43,736 bases of DNA from a virus. Below, in pieces: positions 7,933 through 18,100 of the stretch (the stretch's first letter is position 1; each line of letters begins with the position of its first letter). Where the stretch lies: positions 1 to 43,736 of IMG/VR virus record IMGVR_UViG_3300006052_000015, one strand, 5' to 3'. The translations under genes and the position numbers were made by a program. Below the pieces are notes generated by a model. The model searched no databases, had not been told where the DNA came from, and saw nothing but the letters and a program-made list of their open reading frames with translations.

Positions 7933-8408
7933 TGAGAGTAAAGGTAGATTGGTCAAGTGGCAGCAAAGATAACTATGTAAGCTTCTGCAAAAAACATCCT
8001 AACATAAAGGTTAGTTTTGACCAATGGAAGAAGATTGTATATGAGTTTAATGAATCTTTCAAAACTTATATACTAGAGACGGGAGAAAAAGCTAGAATTC
8101 CATCTGGCTTCGGGGAATTTACAATTACAAAGAAGAAGAGGAAGAAAATGAAACTTGGCCCTGATGGGAAAGAAAGAATCAATCTTCCTATTGATTGGCA
8201 AAAAACAAAAGAAAAGGGTAGATACATATATAACTTCAACTACCATACTGAAGGATTCTTCTTTGGATGGAAGTGGTTTAAGAAGTCAACTAGATTAAAG
8301 TTTGTAGACTTATGGTGGTTTAAACCAGCAAGAGCAACTTCAAGACTTCTTTCACATTATATAAAAACCGATAGTAAATACCAGTATTTATATCACGAAT
8401 GGAAGTAG
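7932..8408 (+). CDS. IHF/HU-like protein of the crAss-like virion block
   Basis: This 158-residue protein has residues about 32-75 matching the HU/IHF core: an amphipathic helix (FDQWKKIVYEFNESFKTYI), then ETGEKARIPSGFGEFTITKK, which fits the HU/IHF pattern GEKV.L.GFGTF.V. Unlike bacterial HU it continues for another 80 residues, including an aromatic segment (GFFFGWKWFKK, then FVDLWWFKPARATS). crAss-like phages are known to carry IHF-subunit-like genes next to the tail tubular gene, as here. It may bend DNA at the portal or be a structural protein that reuses the fold. The stop is TAG, the only one among the complete genes in the window. Without it the frame would run through six codons into the next gene's ATG. 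Confidence 0.7.
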   Translation: MRVKVDWSSGSKDNYVSFCKKHPNIKVSFDQWKKIVYEFNESFKTYILETGEKARIPSGFGEFTITKKKRKKMKLGPDGKERINLPIDWQKTKEKGRYIYNFNYHTEGFFFGWKWFKKSTRLKFVDLWWFKPARATSRLLSHYIKTDSKYQYLYHEWK

Positions 8409-8426
8409 TCTACTAAAACACAACAC

Positions 8427-9365
8427 ATGTCATACTATTACAAATACGCATTTACTAGCCCAGAAGGAGTTTATTCCACTGTAAAAGAGGAATTTAAAAG
8501 CTACTTTGATACAGGTGCTGTAGATGATTTAATGTTTCCTACCTACCTTAATAAATGTTTAAATAAGCTAGGTAGGTCATCTTATGCAATTGTCCCACAG
8601 ATGTTGTATATAGATCATTTTGAAGCTCGTCTTCCAGATAATTTTTATGCTGTAAGAGAAGCTTGGTTATGTACTAATGTAAATGGCTTCCCTGTACAAA
8701 CAGCTAATTCCTTTTATTCTCAGGCAGCATCTCAGACAACCATTCAAGTTTCCCCTGTTATATCAGGAGGAAAGGCTTGTCAAAATGTAGATTGTGCTAA
8801 TGATAGTTGTGATGGTACTCAGTGTATGCCAGCTCTCATCCAAGCTGTATATAAAACTAACAATGCTGTCACCCAGACATTTCATAAGCAATATCTCTTA
8901 AGACCAGGTAATATCTCTAGTCATAAGCATTGCTCTTTGGATTGTGCTAACTTTGGATCTAATGCTCCTGATAGCTTTGATATTAGGGACAATAAGTTTG
9001 TTGTAAACTTTAGACATGGTCATGTATATCTATTGATGTATGTAACTGACTATGATAATATTGGAAATCAATTGATTCCTGATAACTACCGTATTAAAGA
9101 ATTTGTAGAACATTTTATCAAGTACAAGGTGGTAGAAACTCTTACCAACCAGGTTAATGATGAAACTTTCAATCAACTTCAACAGAAGCTTGGTTATTAC
9201 AAGAATTTAGCAGATGAGGCATATATTATGGCTCAGATGGAAATCCAGAAGCAAACAGCTAATGAGAAGATAATGTCCATCAAAAAGAACTTGAATAGTT
9301 TCAACAAATATGAGCTTCCTACTAGAACTTATAGATATGGATGGAGGCGTAATGGTACTCAATAA
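8427..9365 (+). CDS. Tail tubular/adaptor protein (P22 gp4-like) of crAss-like phages
   Basis: This 312-residue protein begins YYYKYAFTSPEGVYSTVKEE. It then has LNKCLNKLGRSSYAIVP and FEARLPDNFYAVREAWLC, which fits the head-to-tail adaptor family where helices are followed by a loop with LP..f..v. A Cys-containing variable insert spans about residues 112-125 and 165-180. The C-terminal 90 residues are helical (IKEFVEHFIKYKVVETLTNQ and following). In crAss-like phages this gene lies between the IHF-like gene and the muzzle gene, as it does here. It should form part of the dodecameric neck or tail tube under the portal. It ends in TAATG, overlapping the muzzle start by one base, so the two are probably translationally coupled. 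Confidence 0.75.
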   Translation: MSYYYKYAFTSPEGVYSTVKEEFKSYFDTGAVDDLMFPTYLNKCLNKLGRSSYAIVPQMLYIDHFEARLPDNFYAVREAWLCTNVNGFPVQTANSFYSQAASQTTIQVSPVISGGKACQNVDCANDSCDGTQCMPALIQAVYKTNNAVTQTFHKQYLLRPGNISSHKHCSLDCANFGSNAPDSFDIRDNKFVVNFRHGHVYLLMYVTDYDNIGNQLIPDNYRIKEFVEHFIKYKVVETLTNQVNDETFNQLQQKLGYYKNLADEAYIMAQMEIQKQTANEKIMSIKKNLNSFNKYELPTRTYRYGWRRNGTQ

Positions 9366-12300
9366 TGGCTGATCAACAAGAAGGAAATATAAGACAAGAA
9401 AGCACTGTAGCCAGAGCTGGTATGAATATGGACTCTTCGGTAAATCAAGTACCTAAGGGCCAGATTACATATGGTTTAAATGCTTCTGTAGAAAACTTTG
9501 ATGCTAATGGTATTTCCTATCAGAATGAACCAGGTAATGAATTCTGTTTAGAATTTCCTGAAGACTTTAAGGTGATAGGTAATCATTTCATTCCTGAACA
9601 AAATAAACATATCTTCTTTCTGGCTAATCCTTTAACTAGTGATTCCCAGATAGGATATATGGATAATAATGACTGTGTCTACAGAATCTACATCCATGAC
9701 AAGTGTTTAAACTTCAGCGAGAAATATCCTATTAAAAAGTGTGTACATAAGATCACCAACTGTACCACTGAGATCTACTGGACTGATGGATTAAACTCCA
9801 GAAGATTCCTAGATTTGAATAATATTCCTTATCTGACTACTATTGGTGGTACTGTATGTGAGGTAACAACTTCTACAGCTATTGATTGTAATAAGCTTAA
9901 GATACAGCCTAACTTCTCTATCCCTGAACTTGAAGTGGTAGATGTAGTTAATGGAGGTAATAATTTAGCAGGAACTTACCAGTTTGCAATAGCCTACTGT
10001 GATGTAGCTGGAGATCAGTACACATCATACTATTCAGTGACCAACCCTGTTCCTTTAGCTAATATTCAGATTGACACCCTCAATTTTAACTACCAAGTTA
10101 ATAAGTCTATTGTAGTAGATATTAAGAATATTGATGTTACAGGCTATTTCCAGTATTATAATCTGGCAGTTATAAAGACTATCAATGACATCACATCAGT
10201 GGAATTGGTTGGTACTTATTTGATTGATCAAAAGACTAAACAGGTAATTTACAGTGGTCAGAATCAAACTCAGATTAAACTGACTATTGATGATATATTT
10301 GAGAAGTTTCCTTATTATGATATTGCTCAAGATGTAACAGCAGTACAAGATGTATTAGTATGGGACCAATTAACCTCCATTGATAGGATTAACTACCAGC
10401 AAATTGCTAGCGGTATTAGACTGTATTGGGAATCTTATAGAATTCCAGCTACAGAGAATTATAGTAGTGAACTAAATGCTGCCAACTTACGTGGATATTT
10501 AAGAGATGAGGTGTATCCATTTGAAATTACCTTCTTATTAGATAATGGTAAGCAAACTGATAGTTTTCACATTCCAGGTAGAGAACCTCTTCCTCAAGAC
10601 CTACCTACCATCTATCCTTCTAATGAAGACTTTATAGGAACTCCTGATGAAACTACAGGGGGTCTTCCTACATGGAAAATCTATAATACAGCTTCTGTAA
10701 TTGAAACTAATCAAGCTTATACAGGACAATCTGATTACAAAGGATCTTACCAAGTGGGTGAATTTGCTTACTGGGAATCTGTAGATACATATCCTTGTAA
10801 CACTGATTTATGGGGTGATTTAGCAGGACAGCCTATTAGACACCATAAATTTCCAGATGTGTCTGTTAGTCCTATATTTGAAAGTTCTTTCTACACTACA
10901 GGAAACCCTGTCACTCCAGTTATGGAAGATAGGGCTGTTTTCCCATTAGGGGTGAGAGTTGATATTAATCGTATCTATCAATTAATTACAGACTCTAATT
11001 TAACAAAGGATCAGAAATCTGCTATTGTAGGATTTAAGATTACAAGAGGAGATAGAAGTGTAAATAAGTCAGTAGTAGCTAAAGGTATTCTTAGGAATGT
11101 AGGTAAATATACCAGAGAAGGTACAGATTACTACTTCCCTAACTATCCTTATAATGATTTGAATACAGATCCTTTCATTCTTGCAAAACCTAATGCACTG
11201 AATGCCATCTGTAATAGCTATCAATTTACAGCTAACCAAGCTGGTGTATATCAATATACAGATTGCTTTACCAATCTTGCACAAAGTGCAAACATGTCCA
11301 GTGGAGAACTTATTACAGTGTGTTCACTTACTGTTCCTGTAGTTCCAGGTAATCCTACTATCACTCAATTGAATGGTGATAACTATACACTTACAGCAAA
11401 AACTAATCAGTTTATAGTAAGCTATACTGATGTTTTAAATGCTCATCATTCTGTAGTTGTAGTTCCAGGTAACCCTATCACTGTAGAAGTTAAATCTGCA
11501 ACAGTACCAACAGTTGTTCCTTTTATAGGAGGTGCGGGTACAATTGTGCAAATAAATTCATTTAAAAACTCTAGATGTTATCCAGATCATTTATCAGCAT
11601 TCTCTACAGATGATAGTAAATATAGATTTGTATTCAACTCTCCTGAGACATCATTTGGACAACCTTATTTAGGTAACATCCTTAAACTTGAGAATGTTGT
11701 ATTTGGAGGTGGAAAAGCACACTTTGTAGAAGTAAAGAAAAATGCTCTCTATAAATTGCTTACAAAAGAAGCACAAGAGGATGCATTAGCTTCTAGCTTT
11801 GCTATTGCTAATATAACATCTCCTTTCAGTGCTTCAGCAATGTTCACTGCATATTCTGCTTATCTTCAAATATATATAAATGGCATCACCCGAAAAAACT
11901 ATGGATGGAGCTACAACTCTATTGCTGATTATAACTACTCTGCTCCTATTCCTAACGGTAATGGTATAAAACAAAGACAATTAGATATATACCAATATCT
12001 GATTCCAGCAGTTCAAAGTGTAAATGAAACCAATAACATTGTAGTTAATAACTACCAACGTGAGTCTTCAGTCTATCTTAAAACTGATGGAACTAAAGAT
12101 CCTCTACCTTTTGCTGAACAAACTCCATCTATGATTATACCTGGAGGAGGTAGCTATGTAACTGATAAATCAAGATATATTAACTCTCAACAAGATTGTA
12201 CAAATCCTGGTAATCAGTTTGATATTAGTGTAGTGAGCTATTATGCTTCTCTTAAGAATGAAGCTTTAAACCAGTGGGGTGAAATCTACACTTATGATAC

Positions 12301-14314
12301 TATTGATACAGGATTTCAATCGTTCTTAACTGATGGAGTGGATACAGGTACAGTGTTTGGTGGAGATACCTTTATTGGTAAATTCTCCTTTAAAACTAAG
12401 CTTCCTTTCTTTATTGACAATAGAGTGGGTGCTCCTGATGATAGTGATATATTCTATGATGAGATAGGTAATGTTGCTTACCCTGAATACTGGCATTCAG
12501 CAAGATCACTTCTGTTTGACTACAAGGTGGGAACTACTACAGTGTATGGTAAGAATCTGATTTCTATAAAAGCTCATTATTTAGATTGTCCTAATAATCA
12601 GCTTCCAGCGCCTGATCCTTCACAGACACCTCCTATAGTTAATCCTAATAGGACATACTATGATGGTAAGATGTATATGTTTGCTTATGGAATTCCTACA
12701 TTCTATGTAGAAAGTTCTATTAACGTAAACTTAAGACAAGCATTTAATAACAGAGAGGGTGACTTCTATCCCCATGTAACCAAAGGAATTCCTGATGATT
12801 GGGTACAAGAATACTTTGTTCCTATTGCCCAGGATAATACATACTATTACAATGTTAGTTATTCAAAACAAAACAAGGAAAACTACTTCTCCCATCTTCC
12901 TGTTAATTGGAAATCTGAACTGTGTTATACATATTTTCCTTTCAGGACTATATACTCAGATCCTCAACAGAGCTTCTCTGATAACAAGATAAATAGTTGG
13001 TTGATTTACAGACCTATCTCTTATTTCGATTTCCCTCAGAACTATGGGAAATTAGTATCTTTGGATGGTATTGAGAATAAGGCTGTATTAGCTAGATTTG
13101 AGAATAAGTCCCTGTTATACAATACATTGTTAACAGTAGATACATCTAATCCTAAAGCTGCATGGTTAGGTAATGATACTTTATTTAGAAGTGCTCCCCC
13201 TATCGACTTTGCAGAAACAGATTTAGGATTTGTAGGAAGCCAACATAAGTTCTTATTAAAGATTCCTCAAGGACAAATCACTGTAGATGCTAAAAGAGGA
13301 CAGGTATTCCTTATATCAGGAAATGGTGTAAAAGACTTATCACAGTTTGGAAGCGGATTAAACAGATTCTTTACTGATCATTTACCTTTTGAAATTCTGA
13401 GATATTTCCCTGATGTAGATATTGATAATGCTTTTGTAGGTGTTGGTTTACACGGAGTGTATGACTCTAAATATGATAGGGTGATTATTTCTAAGTTGGA
13501 TTATATTCCTACCTATCCAGGTGTGATGTATGATTCTACTAACAAGGAATTCTATATAGAACACACCTATCCACAAAATAGCGGTAATCCTCTTGTAACA
13601 AGAGAAGTGGTAGATTTAACAGATCCTCTCTTCTTCTGTAATAAGAGTTGGACTTTGTCCTATAATGTTAATACAGGTAGCTGGATTAGCTTCCATAGCT
13701 ACATCCCTAACTACTATATAGCAGAAAATAACTTCTTCTATTCAGGTATTAACAATGGTTGTGATTTGGAAGCATTGGCTATAGCTGAAATACCTCCAAC
13801 TACAACTACGACAACTACTACCAGTTCAACAAGTTCTACAACAAGTACGACAACTTCTACATCAACTAGTACAAGCACAAGTACAACTACGACTACCAGT
13901 ACAACTACAACAGCTCCTCCTCCAGTAAATACATTCTACGGATCATTCAACATATTTACTAACGGGAATAATAACAATATGTATAATTTGTCAGGTACTA
14001 ATCTGACTCCTGTTTCTTCTGTAATGCCTCCATTTGATTCATCAGCAGTAGCAGTTAATCCTACATTTGTTTCATACGCTTCTCCTACTACATTCACTTT
14101 AGTGGTTAGTGGAAGTCATTCAATTAATGGTGATATTAGAATTAATAGCAACACTGCTGTTTTACATGACAATGTTAGTTCAATAAACTATCCTTGTGTT
14201 GTAACCAATGACAATACACCAGCTAATGCTGTAACATTAACATTCACAGTACCAGGTACAGTAAGTGGACATTCATTCAACTTCCTGGGTACAGTAACAT
14301 TTGACGGAGGATAA
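9365..14314 (+). CDS. Muzzle/tail stabilization protein, N-terminal part, with Thr/Ser linker and extra domain
   Basis: This 1649-residue protein begins with the pattern of crAss-like muzzle (tail stabilization) proteins (MNMDSSVNQVPKGQITYGLN, then NPGNEF-type strands). Residues about 30-1470 are beta-rich, consistent with a large propeller-like tail-tip protein. The stretch around 1425-1460 (LTDPLFFCNKSWTLSYNVNT, then SWISFHSYIPNYYIAENNFF) is where relatives, as I recall them, run straight on into a LW.H / PYILEYPF segment. Here it breaks off into a 38-residue Thr/Ser tract (1479-1516), Ala-Pro-Pro-Pro and a roughly 130-residue Ig-like beta domain. The missing segment appears in the next gene. 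In crassviruses the muzzle closes the tail end and holds cargo in the tail, so the split may be functional. Confidence 0.8.
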   Translation: MADQQEGNIRQESTVARAGMNMDSSVNQVPKGQITYGLNASVENFDANGISYQNEPGNEFCLEFPEDFKVIGNHFIPEQNKHIFFLANPLTSDSQIGYMDNNDCVYRIYIHDKCLNFSEKYPIKKCVHKITNCTTEIYWTDGLNSRRFLDLNNIPYLTTIGGTVCEVTTSTAIDCNKLKIQPNFSIPELEVVDVVNGGNNLAGTYQFAIAYCDVAGDQYTSYYSVTNPVPLANIQIDTLNFNYQVNKSIVVDIKNIDVTGYFQYYNLAVIKTINDITSVELVGTYLIDQKTKQVIYSGQNQTQIKLTIDDIFEKFPYYDIAQDVTAVQDVLVWDQLTSIDRINYQQIASGIRLYWESYRIPATENYSSELNAANLRGYLRDEVYPFEITFLLDNGKQTDSFHIPGREPLPQDLPTIYPSNEDFIGTPDETTGGLPTWKIYNTASVIETNQAYTGQSDYKGSYQVGEFAYWESVDTYPCNTDLWGDLAGQPIRHHKFPDVSVSPIFESSFYTTGNPVTPVMEDRAVFPLGVRVDINRIYQLITDSNLTKDQKSAIVGFKITRGDRSVNKSVVAKGILRNVGKYTREGTDYYFPNYPYNDLNTDPFILAKPNALNAICNSYQFTANQAGVYQYTDCFTNLAQSANMSSGELITVCSLTVPVVPGNPTITQLNGDNYTLTAKTNQFIVSYTDVLNAHHSVVVVPGNPITVEVKSATVPTVVPFIGGAGTIVQINSFKNSRCYPDHLSAFSTDDSKYRFVFNSPETSFGQPYLGNILKLENVVFGGGKAHFVEVKKNALYKLLTKEAQEDALASSFAIANITSPFSASAMFTAYSAYLQIYINGITRKNYGWSYNSIADYNYSAPIPNGNGIKQRQLDIYQYLIPAVQSVNETNNIVVNNYQRESSVYLKTDGTKDPLPFAEQTPSMIIPGGGSYVTDKSRYINSQQDCTNPGNQFDISVVSYYASLKNEALNQWGEIYTYDTIDTGFQSFLTDGVDTGTVFGGDTFIGKFSFKTKLPFFIDNRVGAPDDSDIFYDEIGNVAYPEYWHSARSLLFDYKVGTTTVYGKNLISIKAHYLDCPNNQLPAPDPSQTPPIVNPNRTYYDGKMYMFAYGIPTFYVESSINVNLRQAFNNREGDFYPHVTKGIPDDWVQEYFVPIAQDNTYYYNVSYSKQNKENYFSHLPVNWKSELCYTYFPFRTIYSDPQQSFSDNKINSWLIYRPISYFDFPQNYGKLVSLDGIENKAVLARFENKSLLYNTLLTVDTSNPKAAWLGNDTLFRSAPPIDFAETDLGFVGSQHKFLLKIPQGQITVDAKRGQVFLISGNGVKDLSQFGSGLNRFFTDHLPFEILRYFPDVDIDNAFVGVGLHGVYDSKYDRVIISKLDYIPTYPGVMYDSTNKEFYIEHTYPQNSGNPLVTREVVDLTDPLFFCNKSWTLSYNVNTGSWISFHSYIPNYYIAENNFFYSGINNGCDLEALAIAEIPPTTTTTTTTSSTSSTTSTTTSTSTSTSTSTTTTTSTTTTAPPPVNTFYGSFNIFTNGNNNNMYNLSGTNLTPVSSVMPPFDSSAVAVNPTFVSYASPTTFTLVVSGSHSINGDIRINSNTAVLHDNVSSINYPCVVTNDNTPANAVTLTFTVPGTVSGHSFNFLGTVTFDGG
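13799..13912 (+). repeat. ACN-type low-complexity tract encoding a Thr/Ser linker
   Basis: Thirty-eight consecutive codons are ACN or Ser codons (mostly AGT/TCA/TCT), encoding residues 1479-1516 of the muzzle protein. It joins the propeller-like body to the C-terminal beta domain. Similar ACN tracts end the 386-residue protein (about 1797-1859) and the 100-residue protein (about 40988-41013). Confidence 0.9.
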
Positions 14315-14315
14315 C

Positions 14316-15182
14316 ATGAGTAAAACTATCACTATAAAGCTAACGAAAGCTGGTAACAAAACCAGCTTATTCTCCATTTCTGATGATTTGGGGAATTTGC
14401 TTGCTGATCAAGTTCCTAAACAACAGTTAATCAATGGAATGTCATTTGTTGTAAATGACAGTGTCAAAGTGATGATTCTTAAGACTGTTGCTGGGAATTG
14501 TGTAAAGGTATTAAATATGCCTATTGTCACAATGCCTTTAGATGAGGTGGCAGCTATCCAGTTTCAGGATGCTAATACAGGTAGTTTGTGGAGACATCTT
14601 ACAAACCCTCTATTATACAATTCATTCTTTGGAAGTGTTGCTCCTTATATACTAGAGTATCCTTTCGCTTATCAATATTATGATGAGATTCTTCAGAATG
14701 TAAAAGACTACACAAAGGTATATAAATACCTTCCAGATCAGTCAGTATTTAACTATAACCGTAGGATACAGACAGATAATGATTATTTCAATAAGGCTGT
14801 ACTGTACAATGACCAGCAGTCTTCAGGAGTATTGGAATTAGTTCCAAAGCCCCAGAATAACCTCTCGAAATATTTATCCTATCCTATATATGGAGTTTCA
14901 AGTAAAACTATTACCTTTACCAAAAGGGACAATTTTTACCAATACAACACCTTCTGGTCATTAGTAGTAGATAAAACTCAACCCTTGTTTATTACTTCCT
15001 GTGACTATCTGTCATTAGATAAAGTGGTAAATCAGGATAATATGGACTATTCAGTTAGATCCTTTAGGAAAGATAAAATCAGGGCTAAAGACCTGAAAGT
15101 TAGACATATACTTGACAATAGAAGTGACATCCACTTAGTAAGTCAATTCATCATTACTCCTTCACAAATAAGCTATAATTAA
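14316..15182 (+). CDS. Muzzle protein C-terminal part encoded as a separate gene
   Basis: The start is set at ATG 14316, because GGAGG at 14306-14310 lies five bases before it, one of the very few good Shine-Dalgarno matches in the window. A TTG at 14301 would add five residues and is less likely. The 288-residue product has residues 1-85 as an extra small beta domain (KTITIKLTKAGNKTSLFSIS and following). From about residue 90 it reads GSLWRHLTNPLLYNSFFG, PYILEYPFAYQYYDEILQ, FNKAVLYNDQQSSGVLELVP, and RAKDLKVRHILDN near the end. These are features I recall from the C-terminal end of single-chain crAss-like muzzle proteins. It starts one base after the first muzzle gene stops. The two chains probably assemble into one tail-tip protein. 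Confidence 0.72.
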   Translation: MSKTITIKLTKAGNKTSLFSISDDLGNLLADQVPKQQLINGMSFVVNDSVKVMILKTVAGNCVKVLNMPIVTMPLDEVAAIQFQDANTGSLWRHLTNPLLYNSFFGSVAPYILEYPFAYQYYDEILQNVKDYTKVYKYLPDQSVFNYNRRIQTDNDYFNKAVLYNDQQSSGVLELVPKPQNNLSKYLSYPIYGVSSKTITFTKRDNFYQYNTFWSLVVDKTQPLFITSCDYLSLDKVVNQDNMDYSVRSFRKDKIRAKDLKVRHILDNRSDIHLVSQFIITPSQISYN

Positions 15183-15183
15183 C

Positions 15184-18100
15184 ATGGCAAAGAAAAATAA
15201 ACTCACTAAATCCAAAGCAGCAGAAATTCTTCATGATAAAACTGCTCATGGTCATCCTCTTACAGATAAACAAAGAAAGTTCTTTGCTGCTAAAGCTTTT
15301 GCTGATATTGGGGTAAGTCTTCCTAATTATAATGAAAGTCAAGTGTCTGTTCCTCCTGGATTTGTAGGGCAAGGTAATACCACTAAAGGCTTTAATTATA
15401 ACGGTGCTTGGGGTGGAACTATGCAAGATGGTGGACAAGTTAATATTGATAGTGTATTAAATGCTAATCGTGATAAGGATTTTGTTAAAAGGTTATTTGA
15501 AAAGGACACTCCAAGTATCAAGAAGGGTGGTCAAACTATGACTCATTTTATGGAGTCATCTGATGGGATAGTTTATCCTAGAGTTGTTAGAACCCCTAAA
15601 GGTGAAATGAAGTTTTTAAGTAGTGATAAGGCTTACAAGTATGCTCAGAAAACAGGAGAATTTATTCAATTCCCTAATGATGAACAAGCTCAATATTTTG
15701 GTAAAAATTATAAGCAAGGAGTTAATGTATTAAAAGATTATGAAATGGGAGGTTCTATGCCTGGACTTACAGGTGCTATGTATGCTAGAATTGGTGCTCC
15801 TTCTAATGGCCCAGGTGCAAAGAAGACAAAAGCTTCTGCTAAGAATGGTAAGAAAATGCCATTAGGGGGTATGCTTCCAGGTGGACCAGAAGGTCCCTCT
15901 CCTGCTTCTGATATGTCAGTAGCAGGTTCTAGAAAGATGACTATTGCTGATTTAAAACAAAGTAGAGCTATTCCTACTAATCAATATAATTCTAATAACC
16001 TAAGAGGATATAAGGTTCCTGTAAATGAGGCTGCTCTTTTATTTGGTCAAAAGCCAAAAAGAGCTGATGATACTATGGTGCATGTATGGAGTGCTAAATC
16101 TCCTTCTGAGTTATTGTATGAAAAACAACATCCAGGTGTACCTGTAGCTACTACTGATATTTTTGGTAATAGAGCTACTGCTGTACACCCACAAGGTGCT
16201 AATGTTAATAATTTTCAAGATGGTGGTCAAGTGAGTCCTTATTACATTCATGGTAATGATTTCAAAACCAAAGGAATGCAACAAGGTGGTGCTATGCCAT
16301 TTGATGTAAATGCTCTCAAAGCTAGAAATGCTAAGAGAGATTCTGTACGTAATGCATTATACCAAAAGTATAATAAGCCTGGTGAATATCATAAGATTAA
16401 TGATGCCATGCTTGAATACTTCCAGCAAGAGAAACCTATTCATGATAATCAAGGTCAATATAATCACCCAGGTAAGGTGACTAAGATTGATTCAAATAAG
16501 ATTACCATGCAAGGTGTCCCTTATCCTGTACTAGGAGTATCAGATGTAGGTCATACACAAATAATGCATCCAGGTGGAGAATATGCTTATGATGGATCCA
16601 CTGTAACAGAATACCCTATTCTAGCATCAGGAGGGGATGTACAAAATCAAGGTCAATTGAAGAATCTTAATCAATTGATAGATTTCACGAATAACAATCA
16701 TATGGAGCAAGCCAAATCAGGCATACATATTAAACCTTCTCATAAGGGAAGATTTACTGCTTACAAGAAAAGGACAGGTAAAACCACTGAAGAGGCTTTA
16801 CATTCTAAAGACCCCCATGTACGCCAAATGGCTAATTTTGCTAAGAATGCTAAGAAATGGAAGCATGAAGATGGAGGTTTAATTCCTTATGCACAACAAG
16901 GATTTACGATGGATGAGGTGGCTCCTCAAGGAAGTACCCCTGTTAATCTTGCTTCAGTGGCAACCCCTCAACAACAATTTCCTCCTGTACAACAAGCTCC
17001 TAATATAAATGCTGGTCCTTCTCAAACATTTGGACAAGATAATAGTGGTAGTGCAACTCCTGCTTCCTCTAATGTACCTGGAATTAGTGGTATTGGTGGT
17101 GTTGGTGGAGCAATGGATCTTGCTGGAGGTGTAATAAAAGGATTGAAGATGTTGAAACAAGAGAAGGTACAAGCTCAGCAATCTAAACAAAATGCTGCTC
17201 TTACGAATGTTGTAGCTAATGCAGCTTCTACAAGACCAGAAAAGGTTAAACGTAAATATACAAGACCAGAAGATATTGCTATACAACCTGAACAAATGTT
17301 CCCTACATATGGTGTAGGTACAAACTATCTTGCTAAGAATGGTACTGAAATTCAGAATACTTATGCTCCTACTAACACTCTATACGATGATTTAGGATAT
17401 GAGCCATTGGATGATAGTAATGTTAAGCAATTTCAGATTGGTGGAATTATTAGTTCTGTAGGTGCTGGACAAGCTGGTAACATAGGCTCTGTATTAGGAT
17501 CCTCTTTAGGAGGTGGAAACTTTACTACTAATCCTAATGGTGGATCTATGATAGGAAGTAGTGTAGGGGGAGCATTAGGTAATGCTTTATTTCCTGGTGT
17601 AGGAGGTATTGTAGGTAAATTTGCTGGTGGACTTGTAGGGGGAGCATTGGATAGAAAAGGAAGGGATATTAGTAAATATAACAACCAGGCTAGCCAAAAT
17701 ATGAATAGAACAGCTATTCAAGAAAGCGCTCAAAATCTTCAGTCTCAAAACACTTCTTTCATGGAAGACGGTGGTAGATTAGACCAAGCTGGTAATTTAA
17801 GCCATATCTGGCAACCACAAGTAATTACTAAGTTTGGTGAGCATTCATTAAAAGAACTGTTAAAACCAGATCCTATGATGGATACATTTAGAAGTGGTGG
17901 TCATTTGAAAGATGAGTGGTACACTCCACCTTCTGCAAGAGCATTACAAACTTATGCCTTAGGTGGTGAACTTGAAACTCATTGGGGTGGAAAGGCTGAA
18001 CCTATGTCCTATAATCCTTATCTTCCAGATGGAGGTGAAACTGTAATGTTTAAAGGACAGTCCCATGATGAATCTGATGGAAAGGGTAACAGTGGTATTG

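Noticed and set aside
13799-13912. ACN tract as a diversity-generating retroelement target
   Set aside because: No reverse transcriptase or template repeat is in the window, and the variation is low-complexity rather than adenine-specific codon change.
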